Assembly: GCA_964475205.1 (NCBI GenBank)
Contig: CAYYVQ010000008.1
Coordinates: forward strand, 1 to 64,000
Length of the DNA stretch: 64,000 bases
Direction: 5' to 3'
Source of the DNA: CAYSRM01 sp964475205
Lineage (GTDB): Bacteria > Verrucomicrobiota > Kiritimatiellia > UBA8416 > CAYSRM01
Position numbers and translations under genes: made by a program. The notes beneath the pieces are model-generated. The model did no database searches. It was not told where the DNA came from and worked only from the letters and a program-made list of their open reading frames with translations. Shown piece after piece: positions 42,851-51,884 of this stretch (positions within the stretch are counted from its first letter, which is position 1; each line of letters begins with the position of its first letter).

Positions 42851-45675
42851 TCTGCGGCCCCCTGTTCAACCGGGAGAAAACAGTCGGCAGAATCACCATA
42901 AAAAAGATTGGAAAAATCATCCTCCCGGCCAACAGCTTGCGAAGGGGGCCAGAAAATGCCGTCCTTAATACGGCAAATAACTTTTTTTGCGCAGTCAATG
43001 GCAGAAGCCTCAGTCTCTTTGCCGAAGTTACGCCACATCAAAATGCCGGTCTCGGTGACAGCCTTGGGCAGATTGAAGTAGCCTGGCTCAATCAAGCCGG
43101 TCCCGCCGGATTCCTCGGCAAACATTCTCACATAAAGGGGTAGTTGAAGATCAACCCACCTGCCCTTTTTCGTTCCTGTCGCCGCAAGCATATATGCCGG
43201 CGTATCGGCGTCCGCCCTCTTAATGTGTTCACGCTCAGGCAAGCGGCCCCGGTCTGTTGTCTTATAATCCAGCAAGCGTAACGCGCCGGTCTCTCTATGC
43301 CTGTCAACCCTGTCAATCTGGCCCTTGATCTTAACTCCGCATACTTCCATTTCGCATGGCTGTTCCCAGCTTATTATCTCCCAACCTTCGGCGACAAGTT
43401 CAGCGTGCCGCGCTGCGGCGGCCTTGAGCCGCTGAACCGCCGCATCAAGAGCTATCTCAACAGGCAAAGGCAATAATCTGCCATAACAGGACACAACCCA
43501 TGACTCTGCATTCCGGGCAAGGAAAGCCGAAAGGGCTTTCTCATCTTCGCAGCCGCGGTATTCCTTGCTTTCGGCCATATTTTTCAAAGCGTGGTGAACA
43601 AGAATCCCGAAATCCAAGGCATCAGGCCCGGCTTTTTCATCAGTGATTTTCTCCATTTCAAGAACATGCTTGAGATAAAAGCGGAAAGGACAGGCAAAGT
43701 AATCCCGGAAGGCGGTCACACTCAGTTGCCGCAGCGCCCTGCTGTCTCTGCGTATATCCGGGAAATTTGGATTGAGACGGAAGCTGATTGAATGCGGACA
43801 GTTGATCCTGCGCGAAGGAATATGGGCAAAAAGCCTCGAAGCCCTGTCAACCAGTTCCGCATCCTTGCAGCGGAAAAGCAGACGGGAAGGCTTCAACGGG
43901 TCTCCCTGCGCGGATGTCCTGCCAACAAGAAAAACTGCCCGTCCGCTTTTTCTCCGGCTTTCAATCAAGGTCTTCATGATAAAAGCGTCCCTGGCCAGTC
44001 TGGTTTCATCATTCCTCATCCCGAGTTTTTTTCTGAAATCGTCAGGCAGAAAAACATCCTGCACCCTCGTGTCAGGCACAAATCCTTCATTCATTCCTGT
44101 CACCACCAGGAAAGGGGCATCATTGAAAGTAAGCTCAAGCCATCCTTCCATGTCCAGCAACGCATCTGCGCGATCGCTCCTGTAAGTCTGGTTCGCCAGT
44201 CTTGAGGCAAGAAGTTCCAGTCTGTCCCGCAGTTCGATACCATCAAGCACAGATCCTGCATTTTCACTGAATTCATGGAGAACATCGTCAACAGCAGCGG
44301 CGGCGTTAATGAACTCGTTCCGCCGGGAGGCTCGCTCGGCAGTGTGTATCGAGAGAATATCCATAAGAAAGGCTCGAAGCGCCTCCTCGGGAGGCGAATC
44401 CGAGAACTGTTTCACCTGCCTGGAAATCACCCCGACAGCTTTGGCAAAAGCAGGAAACTGCTTCTCTCCGGCAGGATTATTCAATAGAAAATCAGCCATA
44501 GCCGTGAAATCAAGCGGCAGATGTTTGTTCTGAAAAGCGTCCATCTCCTTGAGCACAGAATCGGCGGCTATTCCAACAGTCTTGCGCAGATACTCAAGAA
44601 CATAGGGATGCCTGAGATAAGCCGCCACTGCCGGGTAACCGCCTTCACGCACAAGATCAAACACCCGCTCTATCAATCGCCACAACGGATGGCCGGAAAT
44701 CGGCTGGTCCGCCGGATCAAAAGCAGAAAGTCCATGGTTCGAAAATTCGGTATCCAGAAAAGGAATTAAAGATCTGTCCGGGACGGCCAGGGAAAACGAA
44801 TCAGCATCAGAAGGCGATTCTTCACGAATCAAGGCCACAACCTTTGCCGCCTGTTCTGAAGGGTCCGCGCAGGAAATCAGATTGCGACGCTCCTCGGGTA
44901 TCACTATCTCTTCCTCGCGCCACCTGACCGGTATGGGCCTTCCCCATTTGTCAAAATGCCCGGCATATTCCCCGGGCGCATGAATCAGAACACAAACCGG
45001 CATCGCCCGGGCAAGCGCTTCCAATGCCGCCACAGCCAGCCGGGGAGGGTCAGGAACTCCGGCAAGCGTAATGCGCCGGGCATCCTTGCCCGGAAAAGGC
45101 GATTTCGCCCTGTTAATTTTGTAAACACAGGGATCCTGCATGCCCGTCTCGCCTATCTTTTCCAGGTACAAACGCTCAAGCCGGGCCAGATCACGCCATC
45201 TTTCCGGTTCTTGCAGGTTTTCTGCCTGCAAAGCAAACAGACCGCCAATTGTAATTCCGGCATCGCTGAGTTCGTTGCGCAGAGACTGTATCAGGTCGCC
45301 GGTCCGGACCGCCCATGATATGTTCTGTTCGGGAACAGGTCCCGGGAAAAAACCGGAGTACTCTGCCGGGTCGATATCAATAAGCAACCGGCACCATGCC
45401 GCTGAAATTGCCGCAGGAGAAGCCAACTGCGAATTGCCTTTGGCTTTAAGAAAAAAAGTAGGCTCAACAGTTGCCGGAGGCAACAAGGTTGCGCCCGATT
45501 CTTCGCACCTCACTGCCAGTGCTTCCCTCAGCCTTCGCCCCGCGTGCCGAGTCGGAACCACCACAATGTCCCTTTCAAGATTTACCGGAGACTCATGCCG
45601 GCTGCTAAGCAGAAAATCACAGGCGCTGTGAGTAAAGGCTTTGTCCCATCCAAGAAAATGGCGTTCTACAGGCAT
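42847..45675 (-). CDS. addB: AddB-like nuclease subunit
   Basis: The 942-residue partner has the RecC/AddB shape: an N-terminal inactive helicase-like half (no Walker A is visible; IVVVPTRHAGRRLREAL is seen), and a C-terminal PD-(D/E)XK nuclease with TAFRDYFACPFRFYLKHVLE, DFGILVHHALKN, IKGQIDRVDRHRETGALRLLDYKTTD. In many AddB proteins four cysteines around the nuclease bind a 4Fe-4S cluster; here the C-terminal cysteine triplet is not visible (only CRIKDGIFWPP and CFLP), so the cluster may be lost. It follows the NERD gene by 10 bp. Confidence 0.82.
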   Translation of the reverse strand: MPVERHFLGWDKAFTHSACDFLLSSRHESPVNLERDIVVVPTRHAGRRLREALAVRCEESGATLLPPATVEPTFFLKAKGNSQLASPAAISAAWCRLLIDIDPAEYSGFFPGPVPEQNISWAVRTGDLIQSLRNELSDAGITIGGLFALQAENLQEPERWRDLARLERLYLEKIGETGMQDPCVYKINRAKSPFPGKDARRITLAGVPDPPRLAVAALEALARAMPVCVLIHAPGEYAGHFDKWGRPIPVRWREEEIVIPEERRNLISCADPSEQAAKVVALIREESPSDADSFSLAVPDRSLIPFLDTEFSNHGLSAFDPADQPISGHPLWRLIERVFDLVREGGYPAVAAYLRHPYVLEYLRKTVGIAADSVLKEMDAFQNKHLPLDFTAMADFLLNNPAGEKQFPAFAKAVGVISRQVKQFSDSPPEEALRAFLMDILSIHTAERASRRNEFINAAAAVDDVLHEFSENAGSVLDGIELRDRLELLASRLANQTYRSDRADALLDMEGWLELTFNDAPFLVVTGMNEGFVPDTRVQDVFLPDDFRKKLGMRNDETRLARDAFIMKTLIESRRKSGRAVFLVGRTSAQGDPLKPSRLLFRCKDAELVDRASRLFAHIPSRRINCPHSISFRLNPNFPDIRRDSRALRQLSVTAFRDYFACPFRFYLKHVLEMEKITDEKAGPDALDFGILVHHALKNMAESKEYRGCEDEKALSAFLARNAESWVVSCYGRLLPLPVEIALDAAVQRLKAAAARHAELVAEGWEIISWEQPCEMEVCGVKIKGQIDRVDRHRETGALRLLDYKTTDRGRLPEREHIKRADADTPAYMLAATGTKKGRWVDLQLPLYVRMFAEESGGTGLIEPGYFNLPKAVTETGILMWRNFGKETEASAIDCAKKVICRIKDGIFWPPSQAVGREDDFSNLFYGDSADCFLPVEQGAAE

Positions 45676-45685
45676 CGCCCCCCCG

Positions 45686-46222
45686 TTACTTAAGAAAATC
45701 AGGACGTAGTTTCTGTACTCTCTGGACCGCCCCTGGCGGCATGTGTATGCCTTTGTCCGCTTTGTGCTTATCGATAAATTTCAAAAGGTGTTTCTGATTC
45801 AAGATGTTGACGTGGGAAAGTTGAAAAGGCCTGACACGCGTATTCGTAAACACGAGAGCTGCATGAACCCAGACCTTACGGCCAGTTTTATTGACTATAA
45901 AATCTTTCAGCCAACTGGTTTTATCGGCAACCAGCGGAATAATAGTTTGATCCGGAACTCCGTTTATCAGCAACTGGTGATCATCTGTGCCAACCCGTCC
46001 GGGATTGTCCCGTGATTCTATTAGAACTACAGAGCCCTGAGCTGTTTCAACAACAAACTCAATACGCCCATGCTCTGAATCAACATCGCAAAAAACCGTA
46101 TAGTCTTCCGGAAGATACTCAAGCTGATGGAAAACCAGGTCATGAGCCACAAGACCGGGGCCGTTAAAACCATCCGCCCCGGATCTTTTCATAAAGAAAT
46201 TCTTGAGCCCCATATACCTCAT
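45686..46222 (-). CDS. NERD-domain protein
   Basis: The 178-residue protein has a nuclease-related domain over most of its length: GADGFNGPGLVAHDLVFHQL, then VFCDVDSEHGRIEFVVETAQGSVVLIESRDNPGRV, followed by VAD and the final basic part. In the canonical form the catalytic motif reads E-x-K; here it is ESR, so the lysine is replaced by arginine. The ATG at 46222 follows GGAGGAACG. It leads an operon with addB and addA. The family is thought to act on nucleic acids, but the reaction for this type is not established. Confidence 0.78.
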   Translation of the reverse strand: MRYMGLKNFFMKRSGADGFNGPGLVAHDLVFHQLEYLPEDYTVFCDVDSEHGRIEFVVETAQGSVVLIESRDNPGRVGTDDHQLLINGVPDQTIIPLVADKTSWLKDFIVNKTGRKVWVHAALVFTNTRVRPFQLSHVNILNQKHLLKFIDKHKADKGIHMPPGAVQRVQKLRPDFLK

Positions 46223-46506
46223 CGTTCCTCCGCAATGGCAGGTCACCCGGCCCCGGAAGAAAACCCCCCGCGCCGACAACATGCTTCACTGAAATATTTC
46301 CCCTGCAACCAGGCAAAACTTGATTCATAATAATACATGCAAAAGACACACAGGGCAAGAGACCATAAAAGATACCGGCAATATTCATGGCCCGGAGCGG
46401 AAAAAGACGGCAGGCAAAAAAGCTGATAAAACTGCTTGTATTAACATTGCTTAAACATAAAAATAGCATTGTCGGCTGGCAAAGACAAAAGACAAAGAGA
46501 AACGGG

Positions 46507-46525
46507 GGGTTATTTAACCCTTTTT
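46507..46525 (+). terminator. Short hairpin with T run upstream of HU
   Basis: GGGTTA-TT-TAACCC followed by TTTTT lies about 55 bp before the HU start. It would work as a weak intrinsic terminator or as an mRNA leader structure on the plus strand. The 356-bp gap (46223-46578) also has the AT-rich run TTGTATTAACATTGCTTAAACATAAAAAT (46436-46464 region), a possible HU promoter upstream of this hairpin, and nothing else clear. Confidence 0.4.
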
Positions 46526-46578
46526 GAAGAAAGCGCAGCCGGCGCCATTTTTAACCCGCAACAGGAGGAACAGAAAAA

Positions 46579-46851
46579 ATGACGAAAACTCAGACCATTG
46601 CAGAGCTGGCGGAGCGCACGGGAGTGTCAAAGGCCCAGGTATCGGATCTTCTGGAAGAACAGGCTAAACTGGCATACAAGGAAGCCCGGAATGGTTTTAC
46701 CATTCCCGGAATAGGGAAACTTGTGCTGGTTAACCGCAAGGCGCGTATGGGCAGAAATCCGGCGACAGGCGAGGAGATTCATATTCCCGCCAAGACCGCT
46801 GTGAAATTCCGCGTAGCCAAAGCTTGCAAAGACGCAGTGCTGTCCGGCTGA
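46579..46851 (+). CDS. HU-family DNA-binding protein
   Basis: The 90-residue histone-like protein would bend and compact DNA as a dimer. It has the N-terminal helices (IAELAERTGVSKAQVSDLLE), the saddle strand IPGIGKLVLVNRKARMGRNPATGEE with the arm motif RNPATGE, and the C-terminal helix VAKACKDAV. AGGAGGA lies 9 bases before the ATG. A strong terminator at 46913-46969 follows. HU, not IHF, is favoured, but this group is not easy to divide. Confidence 0.9.
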   Translation: MTKTQTIAELAERTGVSKAQVSDLLEEQAKLAYKEARNGFTIPGIGKLVLVNRKARMGRNPATGEEIHIPAKTAVKFRVAKACKDAVLSG

Positions 46852-46906
46852 ACAAAACAGCGTTTGTGTAATGCATGGGACAACCTCATGCAATGCACAA
46901 ACAAAC

Positions 46907-46935
46907 TTGCGCAGGCGGGAAACAATTGCTATAGT
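46907..46935 (+). promoter_or_regulatory. Promoter of the Prc protease gene
   Basis: TTGCGC (46907-46912), 17 bases, then TATAGT (46930-46935) give a sigma-70-type promoter with ideal spacing. The spacer is the left arm of the HU terminator. RNA would start near 46942, so it would lack the left arm and could not form the hairpin. The protease ATG is at 46996. Confidence 0.5.
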
Positions 46936-46969
46936 TTAAAGCTACAGGCAATGTTTCCCGCCTTTTTTT
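46913..46969 (+). terminator. Intrinsic terminator after HU
   Basis: AGGCGGGAAACA-ATTGC (46913-46929) pairs with GCAAT-GTTTCCCGCCT (46948-46963), with one unpaired base, and seven T follow directly (46963-46969). A weaker stem GTTTGTG/CACAAAC precedes it (46862-46902). It is placed 62 bp after the HU stop and overlaps the next promoter. Confidence 0.85.
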
Positions 46970-46995
46970 GGCTTTGAACTGATAGATTGATACAC

Positions 46996-49173
46996 ATGTT
47001 TAATAGAAAATTCTGCCGCCTTTCTTCAATTTCGCTCGGCTTCATAGCCGCTGTTCTGCTCGGCTCTACAGCAAGAGCTGACAGTCTGAGGCCCAAAGAG
47101 GACTTCTCCACTATAGCAAGAGTTTTCGCGGCAAAGTTTCCTCGCGAGCATCTCTCAAGAGCAAGGCTCAATGATACAATCGCAGCAACAGCCTGGACCA
47201 ACTACCTGGCCTCCATGGATTTTGACCGAGTCTACTTTCTGGACTCGGATATAGAAGACTTTAGAAAGCGCCAGAAACTTCTCGACGATCAGATAAAAGC
47301 GGGAAAAGTGGATTTCGCCTACGAGGTATTCAAAATCTACAAAGAACGTGTTCAGGATCGGTTCGAATATGTCAAACAACTTCTCGAAAAAGGGTTCGAC
47401 CTTGAAAAAGACGAAGAATACAGGTGGAGAAGAAAGGATGCGCCATGGCCGCAGGACAGGAAAGAATGGGACGAAATATGGCGCAAAAAAATAAAAAATG
47501 ACTACGTCCAGAGCCTGGCAAGAAGAGAACTTGCCGAGCTGGAAAAAGGAAAAAAAGATTCAGAAAAACCCGAACCTGAAACCAAGGGAGAAAAGGAGGA
47601 AAATGGGGATAGCCTGAAACCGCTTGCCCCGGCAGAAGAGATCATCAAGCAATACAAACAGCTCAATACTGTATTGCAGGATTACGATGCCGAATGGGTT
47701 CTGGAACGGTATCTTACGGCTTTTGCCCATGCTTACGATCCTCATTCCGGATACTTGTCTCCAAGTTCCGTTGAAGATTTCAACATAGAAATGAAACTCT
47801 CGCTCGTTGGAATCGGCGCCTTATTGAAGTCTGCCGAAGGCACCGCCGAAATAGTCAGGGTTATCCCCGGCGGACCAGCAGACAAAGACGGCCGGCTTCA
47901 GCCCGGAGACAGAATTATTGCCGTGGCACAGGGAGATGAAGAACCCACAGACATCCGGCATCTCCCTTTAAACAAAACTGTCCGTCTTATACGCGGCGAA
48001 AAAGGCACCAGGGTCATCCTGACCGTAATCCCGGCATCGGACCCTACAGCCTCCACATCAAAAAAAATAGATATTATAAGGGATACGGTAGAACTCGAGG
48101 AACAGGCCGCAAAGTATCACATTGAAGAAATAACCCACGAAGAAACATCCTTCAGACTCGGTGTGGTCAGGTTGCCTAATTTTTATGCAGATGTTGAAGC
48201 CAGCATGCAAAACAAGAAAGACTACCGCAGTTCCTCCAGGGATGTCCGGAAAATTCTGGACCAGCTCAGAGAGGAGAATGTGGACGGGCTCCTTCTCGAT
48301 CTCCGCAATAACGGGGGGGGCTACCTGCCTGAAGCCGTGAACATGACAGGGCTGTTCATCAAAACCGGACCTGTTGTTCAAATACGAAAGGGCTGGCGAA
48401 AAAGCTGGCTTGGAGATCAGGATCCTTCAGCCAGCTACTCCGGACCGATGGTAGTGCTGGTTAACCGCCTGAGCGCTTCGGCAACTGAAATTCTGGCCGG
48501 CGCTCTGCAGGACTACGGACGGGCAATAATCGTAGGCGATTCCAAAACACACGGAAAAGGATCCGTGCAAGCCATTGCGGATCTGGACGAAAATGAAAAC
48601 CATGGAAAAATAAAGGTTACTACGTCCCTTTTCTATCGCATTTCGGGAGCATCAACACAACTTAAGGGCATAACACCGGATATCATCCTGCCTTCGCCTT
48701 CAGATTACATGAAAATAGGCGAAGATCATCTTCAAAATGCCATTGAATGGACCCGCACCCATCCCGCGCATTATGAACCCCTGGCTGACCTGAGCCAGAC
48801 AACGACACAACTGCGAAGGAAATCGCGTCAGCGGCGTAACTCGAATCCCGGCTTTGAAAAATATACCGGATTGTTACAGAAAATCGAAAAAATGTATGAT
48901 AGCGGAAAAGTACCGCTGCAACTTGAAAAACGCATAAAACTAGCAACCACCGAACACAAGGTTTCCGAACTTCAAGAGGAGCTTTCTGAGTGGGAAAGGG
49001 AGGAACCAGATACAAAAAACGATGTGGTGCTTGCCGAGAGTCTCAAAATCCTTGCTGACCTGAGCCAGATGCAAGGCAAACAACCCTACCCTTACCTCGC
49101 AAGCAATCCGGGAAACAATACAAAAGATATCTCTGAAACTTTATCCGAATGGCTCGACATGTTTTTCAAATGA
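46996..49173 (+). CDS. prc: C-terminal processing protease (Prc/Tsp)
   Basis: The 725-residue periplasmic serine protease has a signal peptide (MFNRKFCRLSSISLGFIAAVLLGSTARA), the DUF3340-like N-terminal helical region, a PDZ domain (LVGIGALLKSAEGTAEIVRV to LQPGDRIIAVAQ, about 265-330) and the S41 domain. The dyad is Ser495 in NRLSASATE and Lys521 in KTHGKGSVQ. The C-terminal part (from about 600) is the Tsp-type helical extension. Prc trims the C termini of envelope proteins and controls murein hydrolases. The ATG at 46996 is chosen over a TTG three codons upstream. Confidence 0.9.
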   Translation: MFNRKFCRLSSISLGFIAAVLLGSTARADSLRPKEDFSTIARVFAAKFPREHLSRARLNDTIAATAWTNYLASMDFDRVYFLDSDIEDFRKRQKLLDDQIKAGKVDFAYEVFKIYKERVQDRFEYVKQLLEKGFDLEKDEEYRWRRKDAPWPQDRKEWDEIWRKKIKNDYVQSLARRELAELEKGKKDSEKPEPETKGEKEENGDSLKPLAPAEEIIKQYKQLNTVLQDYDAEWVLERYLTAFAHAYDPHSGYLSPSSVEDFNIEMKLSLVGIGALLKSAEGTAEIVRVIPGGPADKDGRLQPGDRIIAVAQGDEEPTDIRHLPLNKTVRLIRGEKGTRVILTVIPASDPTASTSKKIDIIRDTVELEEQAAKYHIEEITHEETSFRLGVVRLPNFYADVEASMQNKKDYRSSSRDVRKILDQLREENVDGLLLDLRNNGGGYLPEAVNMTGLFIKTGPVVQIRKGWRKSWLGDQDPSASYSGPMVVLVNRLSASATEILAGALQDYGRAIIVGDSKTHGKGSVQAIADLDENENHGKIKVTTSLFYRISGASTQLKGITPDIILPSPSDYMKIGEDHLQNAIEWTRTHPAHYEPLADLSQTTTQLRRKSRQRRNSNPGFEKYTGLLQKIEKMYDSGKVPLQLEKRIKLATTEHKVSELQEELSEWEREEPDTKNDVVLAESLKILADLSQMQGKQPYPYLASNPGNNTKDISETLSEWLDMFFK

Positions 49174-49181
49174 GGAGCTGA

Positions 49182-49994
49182 ATGATTATACCATTTTCAA
49201 AAATGCATGGCGCAGGCAATGACTTCATCCTTGTGGATGACCGCAGTAACACCTTCCCTTTTGAAGACCGCCAATGGCTTGCAGAAACAGCCGCCCGGCG
49301 AACCGGAGTGGGCTGCGAAGGAATTATCGGCGTTCAGCAATCGGAAACAGCGGACTTCAGGATGCGGTTTTTTAATCCCGACGGTTGCGAAGTTGAAATG
49401 TGCGGCAACGGCGCAAGATGCGTTGCAAGGTACGCATTCGATAGAAAACTGGCTCCTGAACACATGCGCATTGAAACTGCTGCCGGCATCCTGGAAGCAC
49501 AAATCCAGGATCCAGACGTTAAACTGTTAATGACAAAACCCGACAAACTTGCAATCAACCTTAAACTCTTTTTTGACAAAGATGAGCTCTCCTATGGTTT
49601 TGCCAATACAGGAGTTCCTCATGTCGTGATAAAGGTCCCCGAACTCAGGGAATTTGACGTCAAAGGCATCGGCGCAAAAATCCGTTATCACGAGGATTTC
49701 CGCCCAAAGGGCACAAATGCCAACTTTATTGCTATCGACGGTCCGGGCGAAATATCCGTGCGCACATACGAACGAGGAGTGGAAGATGAAACCCTCGCCT
49801 GCGGTACAGGAATCACAGCGGCGGCAATAATCGCATGCCTTTCGGGCGAGGTATCGCCCCCGGTATCAGTAAATACAGCAGGGGGAGACAAGCTTGTTGT
49901 GGATTTACGACTGCAGGGAAATGAGGCGGAAAACGTTTCTCTTCTGGGCCCTGCCGTTTATACCTTTAACGGCGAACTGGAATATAACTCCTGA
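49182..49994 (+). CDS. dapF: Diaminopimelate epimerase
   Basis: The 270-residue enzyme converts LL- to meso-diaminopimelate for lysine and cell-wall synthesis. The two catalytic cysteines are C74 in EMCGNGARC and C207 in LACGTGITAA, each in the first helix of one half of the pseudo-dimer. FSKMHGAGNDFILVDDR at the start is typical. GAGGAGCTGA lies before the ATG. It follows prc by 8 bp and precedes exonuclease III by 16 bp on the same strand. Confidence 0.93.
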   Translation: MIIPFSKMHGAGNDFILVDDRSNTFPFEDRQWLAETAARRTGVGCEGIIGVQQSETADFRMRFFNPDGCEVEMCGNGARCVARYAFDRKLAPEHMRIETAAGILEAQIQDPDVKLLMTKPDKLAINLKLFFDKDELSYGFANTGVPHVVIKVPELREFDVKGIGAKIRYHEDFRPKGTNANFIAIDGPGEISVRTYERGVEDETLACGTGITAAAIIACLSGEVSPPVSVNTAGGDKLVVDLRLQGNEAENVSLLGPAVYTFNGELEYNS

Positions 49995-50010
49995 ACAAAC
50001 CTAACACTGA

Positions 50011-50787
50011 ATGAAGATTGCCACGTTTAACGCAAATTCAATCCGGGCGCGAATGCCGGTCGCCAGCAAGTGGATCAAGGATAACCGGCCTGATATTCTA
50101 TGCATCCAGGAAACAAAAACTCACGACGCGTTTTTCCCTCAGAACGAATTTACAAAGCTGGGTTACCATGTGTCTTTCCGGGGAGAGAAAGGATATAATG
50201 GCGTTGCAATAGCATCATTGAAACAACCTGACCAGATCAAATTCGGATTCCACGATGGCAAAGAATCACGCGAGGATACACGGCTGGCCTACGGAAAATT
50301 CGGCCCCTTGCATATAGTCAACACCTACGTTCCTCAGGGTCGCGACATAAACAACCCTGCGTACAAGTACAAACTGGACTGGTTCCAACGGCTCAGGAAT
50401 TTATTTGAAACAGAGTTTACAACAAGGCAGAAAGTTCTCTGGACCGGCGATCTTAATATTGCCCCCACTTTTATAGATGTTCACAACCCCGAAAGACAAT
50501 CCAACCACGTATGCTATCACCAAAACGCCAGGCAGGCTTTCCAGGATACAGTCTCATGGGGATTCATTGATGTCTTCAGAAAAAGCCACCCGGAACCGGG
50601 CCATTATTCTTTTTTCGACTACCGGACAAAAAACGCCGTTGAACGCTCCATGGGCTGGCGGGTGGACCACTTCCTTGCAACCAAGCCCCTTGCCAACACC
50701 TCTACGGATTGCTACATAGACGTGGAACCGAGAAAATGGGATAAACCTTCGGACCATACGTTTGTCGTGGCAGAGTTTGACCTGTAA
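50011..50787 (+). CDS. xth: Exodeoxyribonuclease III
   Basis: The 258-residue protein is an AP endonuclease/exonuclease III of base excision repair. The active-site residues are seen as N7 in ATFNANSIRAR, E34 in IQETKTHD, the TGDLNIAP motif near 150, and D248/H249 in PSDHTFVVAEFDL. NTYVPQG and AVERSMGWRVDHFLAT are other family motifs. It is a full-length Xth, close after dapF. Confidence 0.92.
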   Translation: MKIATFNANSIRARMPVASKWIKDNRPDILCIQETKTHDAFFPQNEFTKLGYHVSFRGEKGYNGVAIASLKQPDQIKFGFHDGKESREDTRLAYGKFGPLHIVNTYVPQGRDINNPAYKYKLDWFQRLRNLFETEFTTRQKVLWTGDLNIAPTFIDVHNPERQSNHVCYHQNARQAFQDTVSWGFIDVFRKSHPEPGHYSFFDYRTKNAVERSMGWRVDHFLATKPLANTSTDCYIDVEPRKWDKPSDHTFVVAEFDL

Positions 50788-50840
50788 AAGTGAAAATAAA
50801 CCGACCTGCCTTTGCGGGCGGAGTAAAACAGGAGCATTAA

Positions 50841-51854
50841 ATGCGCGAAACCGTTCCGGAAGTATTGAAGTCAGACGCCTGCATCAAACGACACGAAACC
50901 AACCCGATCCTCAGCCCAGAAGATATTCCCTACCCCAGCAATCTGGTTTTCAACGCAGGAGTGGTTAAATACCAGAGAAAATACGTTATGGTCTTTCGCA
51001 ACGAAGCCAGGTATCCGCGCAACGAAGGAAGACCGAAAATCATTACTGACCTCGGTCTGGCCTTCAGCAACGATGGCATTTCCTGGGACGTGCAGCCTGA
51101 GCCATGGATTAAACAGGAAGAACTCAATGATCCCGAGTTCGTCCGTTTCTACGATCCGCGACTGACCGTGCTTGAAGGACGCTGCTACATGTGTTTTGCT
51201 GTCGACACAAAACACGGTGTAAGGGGCGGCATAGGGGTAACAGACGATTTCGACAAATTTGAAACGCTTTCCCTCAGCGCCCCTGACAATCGCAACATGG
51301 CGCTTTTCCCTGAAAAAGTAGGTGGGAAATACATGCGGCTGGAAAGACCCTTTCCCGTATACAGCCGCGGCGGCTCTGACAGGTTCGACACCTGGTTCTC
51401 CGATTCACCAGACCTGAAATACTGGGGAAATACCCATCTGGTCCTGACCGTAGAGGATATACCGTTTGCCAACGATAAAGTCGGCCCCGGGGCTGCCCCG
51501 ATAAAGACAGACAAGGGCTGGCTCTGTGTAATTCACACGGTGGATAGAGATGACTCCAGAGGCAAGAACGGCTGGGAAAAGAGATGGCAGAAACGCTACT
51601 GTGCCAGCCTTATGCTCCTTGACAAGAACGAACCCTGGAAAGTCAAAGCATATTCCTCCCGCCCTCTTATCGCGCCGGAAGCAGAGTACGAGATCAGCGG
51701 CGGATTCAGAAACAACGTGGTCTTCCCCGGAGCGGCCATAGCCGAAAACAGCGGCGAAGTCAAAATCTACTACGGAGCTGCCGATACCGTGGAATGCCTG
51801 GTCACGGCTGATATCAATGACCTTCTTGCAATGTGCGACACAAAGAAGGAATAG
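50841..51854 (+). CDS. GH130-type glycoside phosphorylase
   Basis: The 337-residue protein has the five-bladed beta-propeller of family GH130, whose members phosphorolyse beta-mannosides, or hydrolyse them. It starts HETNPILSPEDIPYP and has VFNAGVVKYQRKYVMVFRNEA, VRFYDPRLTVLEGRCYM, where the Asp is the expected acid, and GGFRNNVVFPGAAI near the end. ACAGGAGCATTA lies before the ATG. There is no signal peptide, so it would work on oligosaccharides in the cytoplasm. GH43-like function is less likely. It converges with the cysteine-cluster gene. Confidence 0.83.
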   Translation: MRETVPEVLKSDACIKRHETNPILSPEDIPYPSNLVFNAGVVKYQRKYVMVFRNEARYPRNEGRPKIITDLGLAFSNDGISWDVQPEPWIKQEELNDPEFVRFYDPRLTVLEGRCYMCFAVDTKHGVRGGIGVTDDFDKFETLSLSAPDNRNMALFPEKVGGKYMRLERPFPVYSRGGSDRFDTWFSDSPDLKYWGNTHLVLTVEDIPFANDKVGPGAAPIKTDKGWLCVIHTVDRDDSRGKNGWEKRWQKRYCASLMLLDKNEPWKVKAYSSRPLIAPEAEYEISGGFRNNVVFPGAAIAENSGEVKIYYGAADTVECLVTADINDLLAMCDTKKE

Positions 51855-51884
51855 TCTTGATACCGGAAAGCTTCTTCCCGGCAC

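Noticed and set aside
45140..45631. Plus-strand frame of 163 codons opposite addB
   Set aside because: Fully antisense to addB, rich in Arg and Ser as expected for a shadow of GC-rich coding DNA.
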